Assembly (NCBI GenBank): GCA_946482585.1
Contig: CAMLSI010000072.1
Span: 1-14,828, forward strand
Direction: 5' to 3'
Origin: an uncultured Lysobacteraceae bacterium
GTDB lineage: Bacteria; Pseudomonadota; Gammaproteobacteria; Xanthomonadales; Rhodanobacteraceae
DNA: 14,828 nucleotides
The position numbers and the translations under genes are program-made. Below the pieces are notes generated by a model. It had not been told where the DNA came from. It worked only from the letters and a program-made list of their open reading frames with translations, and did no database searches. Below are positions 1 through 7,299 of the stretch, piece by piece; the stretch's first letter is position 1, and every line of letters begins with the position of its first letter.

Positions 1-78
1 GGCATCGTCGAGCTTGACCCAAGTGCAGCCGCTCAACAGAGAAAGAGCGGCGGCGATCGACAGCAATGCAGTTTTCAT
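1..78 (-). CDS. Lipoprotein, N-terminal fragment (DUF4156-like, partial)
   Basis: Only the first 26 codons are inside the window; the gene continues beyond base 1. The peptide begins with M-K-T-A and a short hydrophobic stretch ending in the lipobox L-S-G-C (Cys18), so it should be cleaved and lipidated by the lipoprotein pathway. The residues after the Cys, T-W-V-K-L, resemble the start of small DUF4156-type lipoproteins, but eight residues of mature protein are too few to assign a family. The start lies 12 bases downstream of the preceding hydrolase stop, so the two are probably cotranscribed. No strong Shine-Dalgarno sequence is seen. The lipoprotein call is fairly safe; the family is a guess from memory. 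Confidence 0.6.
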   Translation of the reverse strand, partial: MKTALLSIAAALSLLSGCTWVKLDDA

Positions 79-90
79 GGCGGGACTCGG

Positions 91-2154
91 TCAGTTGGAC
101 GAACACGGCGCTACGCCGTCGGGAGCGGTGAGGCGTTGCAGGTTCAGCGCGACCGGCGAGCCGCCGGCCTGGGTCAGGGTCGCCGTTCCGCTCGAGCAGC
201 CGAGCCGGATCTGGAGACTCAGCGCGCCGGGATGGTTGACGACGGCCCCCGGATCGAATGCGTCGCCGAAGACCGGACCGGTCACGGTCGCGAGATCGAC
301 CGTCGCGCCGGCGGCGAGATCGCCAGTCGCGACGCCGCTGGCCCAGCCGACGAAATCGCTGCTGCCGGGCGCGCCGTAGTACATCACGAGAAAGCGATTG
401 CCATCGAACTGCTCGACGTGGAAGCCCGATCCGCCGCGGCTCGGGTCGAACCACGAGCCGCTGGCTTGCGCCGGCGCGCTGCCGCTGCTGCTGCAGCCGA
501 GGTCCTTGAGTGCGGTGAGCCGCGTGATCGGCACGGTCTTGCGGCCCCAGGCCTGCGGACCTTCCCAGCGCAGCTCGCCGCGGTTGCAGTCGGAAAAACC
601 GATGAACAGACGGCCCCAGTCGGTCGGGTCGGGCGATACCGCGCCGCCGCCGGGCAGGCTCGGGCGGTGGTAGACCGTATCGAACGCGATGCCGCCGGGT
701 ACGACCTTGCCGTCGCCGACGAGCCAGGCCTGCGGCGTGGCGCCGCCCGCAGGAGAAAATGTAAAGAAATAAACAATGGCACGGCTTCCGGCCAGCACTT
801 CGAGCGCGATGCCTTCGCCGCTGCGCGCCGGATCGAACCAGCTGCCGTTGAAGCGCGAGTCGACCTGTACCGGCGCCGTGCGTGGCGGCACGATCGCGTC
901 GAAGGTCGTCGGCACGTAGGTTTCGTCGAAGCGGCAGTCGGCCGGCGACGCGACACCGAGGCAGCCCTGCTGCAATTGCGCCACGGTCGGTTTCGCGCCG
1001 CCGTCTTTCCAGTGGCGCAGCGCTTCCCAGGCGACGAGTCCCTCGGCTTCGGAGAAGCCGCAGTGGCTCGGTTCGGTCTCGCGCACGACGGCGCTGACGA
1101 GCTGCGACGCCGGCGTCTTCTGCCGCAGCACGTACTGGTGCTGCGGAATCACGAGTTCGTCGCCGCTGGTATGCAGCGAAAGCACTTTCGCGCTGCCGAT
1201 GTCGCCGCGGTAGTCGGAGTGCCAGTTGAACTCGACACGCGCCGCGGGCTGCGCGTCGACGCGGCGGATGCGGCTGTCGAGGTCCGCGTCGGTATACATT
1301 GCACCGATGTTCCAGAACGGATTGCGCCCGCCCATCTTGTCGGGCGCGCGCAGCACGTCGCTGAGCACGAACGTGGAATAGGCGATGTTGGTCAGCAGGA
1401 AGCGCTCGTCCTCGATCCCGGTGATGCGCTGCAGGCGTGCGAGGCGTTCGCGCATGCCGTTCGTGCGGATGCTCTGCGGCAGGGTGATGCCGGTGCAGAC
1501 GGTGACGCTGAGCAGCGCGCTGCGCACGTCCGGATCGAACTGCAGATCATCGAGGTCGTCGGGAATGTCGTCGAGGTTGTAGGCCCAGGGATAGGGTTCG
1601 TCACCGGTCTTCAGTCGGCCGTTGTTGACGTCGGCGCAGACCACGTCGTAGGCGAGGCGCACGTCGAGGCCGCTGTCCCAGGCGCGCGAAGCGGCAACCG
1701 GCGGACACAGGGCGAGCGCGCCTTTGACGAGCGGATTGAGTTCATGGTCTTCGGCAATCTTGAGCGCGATCAGGCCGCCCATGGAGCCGCCGAACGGCAC
1801 GAGTTCGCCGGGATTGCCGACGTCGCGGCGGAAGATGTCGAGGAGTTCCTTGTTTTCGTCGACCGCGCGCAACAGTGCCCAGCCGCGCGAACTGAAACCG
1901 GAAGCAGCGATCGCATAGCCTTGCTCGAGCGCGATGTCGCGCAGCGGCCCCAGGCCGGGATCGGTGTCGGGCGAGAAATTGAGACCGTGCTGGTACAGCA
2001 CCAGCCCGTCACCGGATTCCCAGCCGTCGGGAACCGCGATGCGGTAGTACGCGCCCGACGGTCCCTGGCCCTGCAACTCGCGCACGGCGGCTGCGGGCGC
2101 GACCAGACCGAGTACGAGCAGGCCGGCAATGACGAACTCCCTGACGACTTTCAT
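91..2154 (-). CDS. Secreted alpha/beta hydrolase with two C-terminal GSWFDP-type repeats
   Basis: A 687-residue exported protein. Residues 1-23 form a signal peptide (hydrophobic 8-19, A-A-A cleavage near 23). The hydrolase domain spans about 30-395. It has an H-G motif at 56-57, a nucleophile elbow G-G-S-M-G-G at 122-127 (Ser124), a likely acid at Asp332 (S-G-D-E-L) and a likely base at His364 (P-S-H-C). After a linker come two related domains, 437-550 starting GSWFDPARSGEG and 566-675 starting GSWFDPSRGGSG, joined by a Ser/Ala-rich spacer. Such domains occur on exported proteins of Xanthomonadales; their function is unknown to me. There are ten cysteines in the mature chain, fitting oxidised folding outside the cytoplasm. 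The start is supported by GAGGGG just upstream. It could be an esterase, lipase or peptidase; substrate not assignable. Confidence 0.85.
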   Translation of the reverse strand: MKVVREFVIAGLLVLGLVAPAAAVRELQGQGPSGAYYRIAVPDGWESGDGLVLYQHGLNFSPDTDPGLGPLRDIALEQGYAIAASGFSSRGWALLRAVDENKELLDIFRRDVGNPGELVPFGGSMGGLIALKIAEDHELNPLVKGALALCPPVAASRAWDSGLDVRLAYDVVCADVNNGRLKTGDEPYPWAYNLDDIPDDLDDLQFDPDVRSALLSVTVCTGITLPQSIRTNGMRERLARLQRITGIEDERFLLTNIAYSTFVLSDVLRAPDKMGGRNPFWNIGAMYTDADLDSRIRRVDAQPAARVEFNWHSDYRGDIGSAKVLSLHTSGDELVIPQHQYVLRQKTPASQLVSAVVRETEPSHCGFSEAEGLVAWEALRHWKDGGAKPTVAQLQQGCLGVASPADCRFDETYVPTTFDAIVPPRTAPVQVDSRFNGSWFDPARSGEGIALEVLAGSRAIVYFFTFSPAGGATPQAWLVGDGKVVPGGIAFDTVYHRPSLPGGGAVSPDPTDWGRLFIGFSDCNRGELRWEGPQAWGRKTVPITRLTALKDLGCSSSGSAPAQASGSWFDPSRGGSGFHVEQFDGNRFLVMYYGAPGSSDFVGWASGVATGDLAAGATVDLATVTGPVFGDAFDPGAVVNHPGALSLQIRLGCSSGTATLTQAGGSPVALNLQRLTAPDGVAPCSSN

Positions 2155-2475
2155 GGATTCCCCTCACGACAGACGGCGACCTCGAACCATAGCGAGCGCA
2201 ATCTGAACGCAGTCGTTGCGCCGCCACTATGTGTCATCACCGCATTCTCCGTGCCAATCCGGCAGCGCTCGCGACATGTGCGGCAGCTCTTGCAAATCCT
2301 TGTGTCCGCTTGGTTTTCGACGACCGGCGCCGATCGCTGCGCGGCCGCGCCGGGCACAGCGCCCGGCCGGCATGCCGCCGTCGTGCAGGCTGCAGCGGGC
2401 GCGACGGATTTGTGTCGGTTGCGGCTTCCAAACTAAGGCTATAGCCTTCGCGGTCATCCCATTGCGGCACCTCCC
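2155..2475. promoter_or_regulatory. Divergent intergenic region between hydrolase and oleA
   Basis: This 321-base gap separates the minus-strand hydrolase from plus-strand oleA and must hold promoters for both. On the hydrolase side there is a good Shine-Dalgarno (GAGGGG on the minus strand, about 2160-2165) and a weak -10-like TATGGT (complement of 2186-2191) without a clear -35. On the oleA side there is a palindrome over a -10-like box, listed separately. Open frames here, including a small cysteine-rich one on the minus strand, lack start signals or family resemblance, so I do not call a gene. Confidence 0.55.
2419..2448 (+). promoter_or_regulatory. Candidate oleA promoter with 14-bp palindrome
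   Basis: AAGGCTATAGCCTT at 2435-2448 is a perfect 14-bp palindrome. It contains TATAGC (2440-2445), a plausible -10 box, with TTGCGG (2419-2424) about 15 bases upstream as a weak -35. A transcript starting near 2452 would have a leader of about 24 bases before the oleA ATG. A palindrome covering the -10 box would suit a repressor site, but this is an inference from the sequence alone. Confidence 0.4.
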
Positions 2476-3492
2476 ATGCTCTTCAAGCACGTCGCCATCG
2501 CCAGCGTTGCTCATATCGACGCGCCCGTCCGCCTGACTTCGGCGGAACTCAACGAGCGCCTCCGACCCACGATCCAGCGACTCGGCATCCGCGACAACGT
2601 GCTCGAAGACATCGCCGGCATCAAGGCGCGGCGCATCTGGGACAAGGAAACGCTGCCGTCGGAAGCGGCAACTGCCGCGGCGCAGAAAGCGCTCGCCGAG
2701 TCGGGCGTGCCGCACGAGAAAATCGGCATCCTGATCAACACCTCGGTCTGCCGCGACTACCTCGAACCGTCGACGGCCAGCATCGTTCACGGCAATCTCG
2801 GTCTCGCCGACACCTGCCAGAACTTCGACGTCGGCAACGCCTGCCTCGCGTTCCTCAGCGGCATGGACATCGCTGCGCGCATGATCGAGCGCGGCGACAT
2901 CGAATACGCGCTGATCGTCGACGGCGAAACATCGAACCTCATCACCGAGCGCACGATCGAGCGCATGCTCGCGCCGGACATCGAGGAACGCGAATTCCGC
3001 AACGAGTTCGCCTCGCTGACCCTGGGATCCGGCGCCGCCGCCATGGTCATGGGCCGCTCCGAACTGCTGCCCGACGGGCACCAGTTCCTCGGTTCGGTCA
3101 CGCGGGCGGCCACCGAGTTCTCGCACCTGTGCCGCGGCAATCTCGATCGCATGATCACCGACACGCGCAGCCTGCTCATCGAAGGGCTGAAGCTCGCCGG
3201 CAAGACCTTCCAGGCCGCGCGTGCCGCGCTCGGCTGGGTCATCGATGAACTCGACGAGTTCGTGATCCATCAGATCAGCCGCGTGCATACCGAAGAATTC
3301 TGCCGCCTGCTCGGTATCGACCCGAAGAAGGTGCACGCGATCTTCCCGGAACACGGCAACATCGGTCCGGCCTCGGTGCCGATCGTGCTGTCCAAGCTCA
3401 AGGAAATGGGCCGCCTGCAGAAGGGCAAGCGCGTCGCGCTGCTCGGGATCGGTTCGGGCCTGAACTGTTCGATGGCCGAAGTCGTCTGGTGA
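2476..3492 (+). CDS. oleA: OleA, head-to-head fatty acyl-CoA condensing enzyme (beta-ketothiolase)
   Basis: OleA joins two long-chain fatty acyl-CoAs by a non-decarboxylative Claisen condensation to a 2-alkyl-3-keto acid, the first step of long-chain olefin synthesis; it is cytoplasmic. At 338 residues it has the length of Xanthomonas OleA and resembles it along its length. The thiolase residues are all present: Cys123 (N-A-C-L-A-F), His265 (V-I-H-Q) and Asn295 (H-G-N-I-G-P-A-S). Glu97 in D-Y-L-E-P-S-T matches the conserved glutamate that reaches across the dimer. The C-terminus L-G-I-G-S-G-L-N-C-S-M-A-E is typical of OleA and separates it from FabH. The ATG gives the normal N-terminus, although the sequence before it is not a good Shine-Dalgarno. 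It is first in the cluster, with its own candidate promoter. Confidence 0.95.
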   Translation: MLFKHVAIASVAHIDAPVRLTSAELNERLRPTIQRLGIRDNVLEDIAGIKARRIWDKETLPSEAATAAAQKALAESGVPHEKIGILINTSVCRDYLEPSTASIVHGNLGLADTCQNFDVGNACLAFLSGMDIAARMIERGDIEYALIVDGETSNLITERTIERMLAPDIEEREFRNEFASLTLGSGAAAMVMGRSELLPDGHQFLGSVTRAATEFSHLCRGNLDRMITDTRSLLIEGLKLAGKTFQAARAALGWVIDELDEFVIHQISRVHTEEFCRLLGIDPKKVHAIFPEHGNIGPASVPIVLSKLKEMGRLQKGKRVALLGIGSGLNCSMAEVVW

Positions 3493-3504
3493 TCGGCCGC
3501 TGAC

Positions 3505-3547
3505 CGAGCGTTCGCGCTCGATCGCGAGCGGCGCGCGACGGCGCCGC
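3505..3547 (+). terminator. Hairpin cluster after oleA (possible terminator or processing site)
   Basis: CGAGCG (3505-3510) pairs with CGCTCG (3515-3520) across a TTCG tetraloop. The same CGCTCG can instead pair with CGAGCG (3525-3530), so the two stems exclude each other. A further 7-bp stem, GCGGCGC (3528-3534) with GCGCCGC (3541-3547), follows, and a short T run lies at 3559-3562. This may limit read-through from oleA into oleB or stabilise the oleA 3' end. There is no proper T tract directly after any stem, so terminator function is uncertain. Confidence 0.4.
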
Positions 3548-3615
3548 GGAGACCTCGGGTTTTCGAGATTCTCTCTGTACCGGTGCGGGTCCGCGCGGGA
3601 AACCGCCGCGGGCTC

Positions 3616-3624
3616 GGCTATCAT
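3616..3624 (+). promoter_or_regulatory. Candidate extended -10 element for oleB
   Basis: GGCTATCAT, with TATCAT at 3619-3624, resembles an extended -10 box and lies 31 bases before the GTG or 46 before the ATG of oleB. No convincing -35 box is seen. The GGCTAT core is shared with the oleA candidate promoter. If real, oleB and the following genes could be transcribed independently of oleA, consistent with the hairpins between them. Confidence 0.3.
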
Positions 3625-3654
3625 CCCGCCGCCGCGGCTCGTGCCGCCTGACGA

Positions 3655-4572
3655 GTGCCGACGCCGCGCATGCCCGTCTTACCCGACTATCCGTTTCGCG
3701 GACTGCGTTTCACCCACGCCAACGGCCTGAGCCAGCACTACCTCGACGAAGGCGCGCGCAACGCGCCGCCCGTGCTCATGCTGCACGGCAATCCGTCGTG
3801 GTCTTACTACTGGCGCCGGCTCGTGCTCGGTCTGCGCGACACGCATCGCTGCATCGTCCCGGACCACATCGGCATGGGCCTGTCGGACAAGCCCGACGAC
3901 AGCCGTTACACCTACACCCTGCAGTCGCGCGTCGACGATCTCGATGCGCTCATCGAACACCTGATCCGCAACGAAGGCGCGCCCGAACGCGGCTGGACCC
4001 TGGCGGTCCACGACTGGGGCGGCATGATCGGCATGGCCTGGGCCTGCCGCCGTCCCGAGCGCGTCGCACGACTCATCATCACCAACACCGCGGCGTTTCC
4101 GAACCCGAAGGGCCAGCGTCTGCCGGCCGCGCTGCGCCTCGGGCGTGATTCGAAGCTCGGCGAATGGCTGATCCTGCGGTACAACGCCTTCGCGCGCGGC
4201 GCGGCGCGCTGGGGCGTCAGGCAGCCGTTGCAGCCGGAGGTGCGCGATGCGTTCCTGCATCCGTACGACTCGCCCGCGAATCGCGTGTCGACGTTGCGCT
4301 TCGTGCAGGACATTCCGCTGGGGCCGTCGGACAGGGCCTGGGAGCTCGTCGAGCGCACCGGTCGGGAGCTCGCGCAGTTCGGCGACCGACCGATGCTGAT
4401 CGCCTGGGGCCTGCGCGATTTCGTGTTCGACAAGGCATTCCTCGACGAATGGCGCCGCCGCTTCCCGGGCGCCGAGGCGCACGAATACGCGCACGCCGGG
4501 CACTATCTGCTCGAAGACGCGCACGAAGCCCTGATCCCGTCGGTGCGCGCGTTCCTGCAGCGTACGGGCTGA
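3655..4572 (+). CDS. oleB: OleB, beta-lactone decarboxylase (alpha/beta hydrolase)
   Basis: OleB converts the cis-beta-lactone made by OleC into a cis-olefin and CO2; it belongs to the alpha/beta hydrolase superfamily near haloalkane dehalogenases. Visible residues (305-residue reading): oxyanion/Asn motif H-G-N-P-S-W at 44-49 (Asn46), nucleophile Asp120 in V-H-D-W-G-G, likely acid Asp255 in G-L-R-D-F-V, and base His283 in H-A-G-H-Y-L-L-E-D. An Asp rather than Ser nucleophile is what distinguishes OleB-type enzymes. The start is unsure: GTG at 3655, or ATG at 3670 giving 300 residues; the latter matches OleB numbering better. By sequence alone it could be called a haloalkane dehalogenase, but position between oleA and oleC favours OleB. 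A strong Shine-Dalgarno for the next gene follows within 25 bases. Confidence 0.92.
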   Translation: MPTPRMPVLPDYPFRGLRFTHANGLSQHYLDEGARNAPPVLMLHGNPSWSYYWRRLVLGLRDTHRCIVPDHIGMGLSDKPDDSRYTYTLQSRVDDLDALIEHLIRNEGAPERGWTLAVHDWGGMIGMAWACRRPERVARLIITNTAAFPNPKGQRLPAALRLGRDSKLGEWLILRYNAFARGAARWGVRQPLQPEVRDAFLHPYDSPANRVSTLRFVQDIPLGPSDRAWELVERTGRELAQFGDRPMLIAWGLRDFVFDKAFLDEWRRRFPGAEAHEYAHAGHYLLEDAHEALIPSVRAFLQRTG

Positions 4573-4597
4573 AATCCACCCAGACGGAGGTGTCGCG

Positions 4598-5317
4598 ATG
4601 AGCGGATTCTCGGACGGATGGCGTTGGAGCGAACTCGCCGGCCTCGCCGTGCTGACGCTCGTGCTGCTGGTGCTCTGGCAGATTCCCGGTGTCGGTCTCG
4701 TGGTCTATCCGTTCCGTCTGTTCGGCACGTTCGTGCACGAAATCAGCCACGGACTCGCCGCGCTCGCGACCGGCGGCGACTTCCACCGCTTCACCGTGAG
4801 TCCCGACCTGTCGGGACTGGCCTGGTCGGCCGGCGGCTGGCGCTGGGTCATTTCGAGCGCGGGCTATGTCGGCAGCGCCGTGTTCGGCGGCGTGCTGATC
4901 CTTCTCGCGGCGCGCGGCGTGGCCTCGCGCGTGCTGCTGATGGCGCTGGGCCTCGTCCTCGGCGTGCTGTGCCTGCTGTTCGTGCGCAACCTGTTCGGCA
5001 TCGCGACCGGACTCGCGCTCGCCGCGGCAATGTTCCTCGCGGGCTATCGCCTGCGTGCGCCGTGGAGCGACATCGTGCTGCTCGTGCTCGCGCTGCAGCT
5101 GGTGCTCGACGGGTTCAACAGCCTGTTCACCCTGCTGCGCCTGTCGGCCGCGAGCAATGTGCAGACCGATGCGCTGAGCATGGCACAGGCGACCGGCGTT
5201 CCGGCCGTGCTCTGGACCGTGGTCTGGGCCGCGATCTCGCTCGCGATGCTGCTGTTCACGCTGCGGCTGGCGTATCGGCGCCGTATCGAACCGGCTGCAG
5301 CGGGGCGGCTGACATAA
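4598..5317 (+). CDS. M50B-type membrane zinc metalloprotease inside the ole cluster
   Basis: A 239-residue integral membrane protein with about six or seven hydrophobic segments (roughly 12-37, 41-58, 82-105, 109-129, 130-150, 156-176, 203-224). The zinc motif H-E-I-S-H at 47-51 lies in the second segment, and L-D-G-F-N at 170-174 could supply the third ligand (Asp171). S-A-G-Y at 87-90 occupies the place of the family's AGP-like motif. This fits the Peptidase M50B-like family, distant relatives of site-2 proteases. GGAGG at 4586-4590, seven bases before the ATG, is the best ribosome site in the region, and the gene sits 25 bases after oleB, so they are likely cotranscribed. Its substrate is unknown; cleavage of a membrane regulator is possible but not shown. 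No PDZ domain is present. Confidence 0.85.
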   Translation: MSGFSDGWRWSELAGLAVLTLVLLVLWQIPGVGLVVYPFRLFGTFVHEISHGLAALATGGDFHRFTVSPDLSGLAWSAGGWRWVISSAGYVGSAVFGGVLILLAARGVASRVLLMALGLVLGVLCLLFVRNLFGIATGLALAAAMFLAGYRLRAPWSDIVLLVLALQLVLDGFNSLFTLLRLSAASNVQTDALSMAQATGVPAVLWTVVWAAISLAMLLFTLRLAYRRRIEPAAAGRLT

Positions 5318-5341
5318 ATGTCCTGTCACTCCGGTATCACT

Positions 5342-5521
5342 CCCTTTCCCCCGACGGCGTCGGGGGAAAGGGGCGGGGTCAGGGGGAGCAGGCCACGCGA
5401 GCGATTGCGACCGACCGTCGCGACGGTGGTCCAGCGCGTTGGCGAAGCGCCGGCGCTGCCGCGTGCTGAGTTTCTCCCCCTCACCGAACCCCTGTCCCCC
5501 AGGCGAGCCTGGGGGACAGGG
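5342..5521. repeat. Inverted REP doublet (BIME-like element) upstream of oleC
   Basis: Two long perfect hairpins flank a middle segment in mirror orientation. The left is 5342-5355 pairing with 5359-5372 (14 bp, 3-base loop). The right is 5490-5504 pairing with 5507-5521 (15 bp, 2-base loop; 14 bp with a 4-base loop in practice). Each hairpin is followed, reading inward, by a related 16-base tail: 5373-5388 on the plus strand and 5489-5474 on the minus strand, 12 of 16 bases identical and both ending AGGGGGAG. Hairpin plus conserved tail in inverted pairs is the hallmark of REP/BIME elements mobilised by RAYT (Y1 transposase-like) proteins. No RAYT gene is in this window. The remaining bases between the M50 gene and oleC carry no gene. 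Confidence 0.85.
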
Positions 5522-5550
5522 TGTTACTCGCTTCGCATCGGCGCATACGC

Positions 5551-7218
5551 ATGACTGAAACCGCCAATATCGCCAGCGCGCTGACCGCGATGGCGCAACA
5601 GCGTCCCGACGCGGTGGCGTTGCGTGTGCCGCGGCACGCATCGCGCAGCAGCGAGCTGCCGCCTTACCTCGACGTGAGTTATGCGGAGCTCGACGCGGCC
5701 AGCGATCGCAGCGCCGCCGCGCTGGCGGCGGCCGGCGTCACGCGCGGCATGAAGACGGCGCTGATGGTGCGGCCCGGCCGCGAGCTGTTCGTGCTGATGT
5801 TCGCGCTGTTCAAGCTCGGCGCGGTGCCGGTACTGATCGATCCCGGCATCGACCGGCGTGCGCTGCGGCAATGCCTCGACGAGGCCGCGCCCGAAGCCTT
5901 CGTCGGCATCCCGCTCGCGCAGATCGCGCGCATCGTGCTGCGCTGGGCACGCAAGTCCGTGCGCGTCGTCGTCACGGTCGGCGGCCCGTTCGGCTGGGGC
6001 GGGCAGCGCCTGCAACAGTTGCGCGACGCCGTGCCGACGCACGCTCCCTTCACGGCCGCGGCGACGCGTCCCGACGAACTCGCCGCGATCCTGTTCACGT
6101 CGGGCTCGACCGGCGTACCCAAGGGCGTGGAATACCTGCATCGACATTTCCTCGCCCAGGTGGATCTGCTGCGCGAGGCGTTCGCACTGCAGCCGGGACA
6201 TGTGAACATGCCCACGTTTCCACCTTTTGCGTTGTTCGATCCGGCGCTCGGTTCGACCTCGGTGATTCCGGACATGGACCCGACGCGCCCGGCGAGCGCC
6301 GACCCGCGCAAGCTCGTCGCCGCCATCGAGCGCTACGGCGTGGACATGCTGTTCGGCTCGCCGGCGCTGCTCGACACGCTGTCGCGACATTGCGAGCGGC
6401 ATGGTGTGCGCCTGGACGGCCTGCGCCGCGTCATTTCCGCGGGCGCGCCGGTCTCGCCGGCGATACTCGCGCGGCTGCGTCCGTGGCTCGACCCGGCCGC
6501 CGAGATCTACACGCCTTACGGCGCGACCGAATGCCTGCCGCTCGCGGTCATCGAGAGCGCCGAACTGCTGCACGACACGCGCAACGCGACCGAGCGCGGC
6601 GCGGGGACCTGTGTCGGTCGTCCGCTCGCGGCGAACACGGTGCGCATCATTGCGATCAGCGACGAGCCCATCGCGGACTGGAGCGGCGTGCGCGAACTGC
6701 CCGTCGGCGAAGTCGGCGAAATCACCGTGGCCGGTCCGACGACGACCGAGGCCTACCACGCGCGGCCGGCCGCGACCGCGCTTGCGAAGATCCGCGACGG
6801 CGCGCGCCTCGTCCATCGCATGGGCGATCTCGGCTATTTCGATGCACAGGGCCGACTCTGGTTTTGCGGTCGCAAGTCGCAGCGCGTATGCACGGTCCAG
6901 GGCGATCTCTATACCGAGCAGGCCGAACCCATCTTCAACGCTATCGCCGGCGTGCGCCGCAGCGCGCTGGTCGGGATCGGCGTCGCCGGCGCGCAACAGC
7001 CGGTCATCGTGCTCGAGCTCGAAGCGGATGCCGCCGACGCGGCCGAGCGCATCGAGGCCGAGGCCGTGAATCGCGCCGCCGCGTTCCTGCATCTGCGCGC
7101 GATCACGCGCGTGCTGTTCCATCCGCGCTTTCCGGTCGATATCCGCCACAACGCGAAGATCGGCCGCGAGACGCTCGCGCGCTGGGCCGCGACGCGGCTC
7201 GGTGCACCGGCGGCCTGA
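5551..7218 (+). CDS. oleC: OleC, beta-lactone synthetase (AMP-forming superfamily)
   Basis: OleC uses ATP to adenylate the 2-alkyl-3-hydroxy acid and cyclise it to a beta-lactone, releasing AMP and pyrophosphate. Read from the ATG it has 555 residues, the normal OleC length. Adenylation motifs are intact: P-loop T-S-G-S-T-G-V-P-K-G at 183-192, Y-G-A-T-E at 323-327, G-D-L-G-Y-F-D at 425-431 and the C-terminal lysine in H-N-A-K-I-G (Lys536). The ATG at 5551 is chosen because the N-terminus M-T-E-T-A-N-I-A-S-A then matches OleC proteins, while a longer reading from 5521 would start inside the REP hairpin. No clear Shine-Dalgarno is seen. There is no room for a promoter between REP and ATG, so the message must include at least the right hairpin or start within it. 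Confidence 0.95.
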   Translation: MTETANIASALTAMAQQRPDAVALRVPRHASRSSELPPYLDVSYAELDAASDRSAAALAAAGVTRGMKTALMVRPGRELFVLMFALFKLGAVPVLIDPGIDRRALRQCLDEAAPEAFVGIPLAQIARIVLRWARKSVRVVVTVGGPFGWGGQRLQQLRDAVPTHAPFTAAATRPDELAAILFTSGSTGVPKGVEYLHRHFLAQVDLLREAFALQPGHVNMPTFPPFALFDPALGSTSVIPDMDPTRPASADPRKLVAAIERYGVDMLFGSPALLDTLSRHCERHGVRLDGLRRVISAGAPVSPAILARLRPWLDPAAEIYTPYGATECLPLAVIESAELLHDTRNATERGAGTCVGRPLAANTVRIIAISDEPIADWSGVRELPVGEVGEITVAGPTTTEAYHARPAATALAKIRDGARLVHRMGDLGYFDAQGRLWFCGRKSQRVCTVQGDLYTEQAEPIFNAIAGVRRSALVGIGVAGAQQPVIVLELEADAADAAERIEAEAVNRAAAFLHLRAITRVLFHPRFPVDIRHNAKIGRETLARWAATRLGAPAA

Positions 7219-7299
7219 GCGCCGCCGCGTTCATGGCCTTGCGCCGCCGCGGTCCGATGCGGTTTCCTAGCGATCCCGTTTCGTCTGCGTAGAACCCGT

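Noticed and set aside
2151..2357. Small cysteine-rich minus-strand frame with several C-x-x-C-like pairs
   Set aside because: It occupies the divergent promoter region, overlaps the hydrolase start and has no ribosome site; the cysteines are probably chance.
136..2436. 766-codon open frame on the plus strand
   Set aside because: It is antisense to the secreted hydrolase, whose frame has a signal peptide, catalytic motifs and a Shine-Dalgarno. Its product is Arg/Ala-rich with no recognisable fold, as expected for a shadow in GC-rich DNA.
5318..5554. 78-codon frame between the M50 gene and oleC
   Set aside because: It runs through the REP doublet and its sequence is explained by the palindromes.
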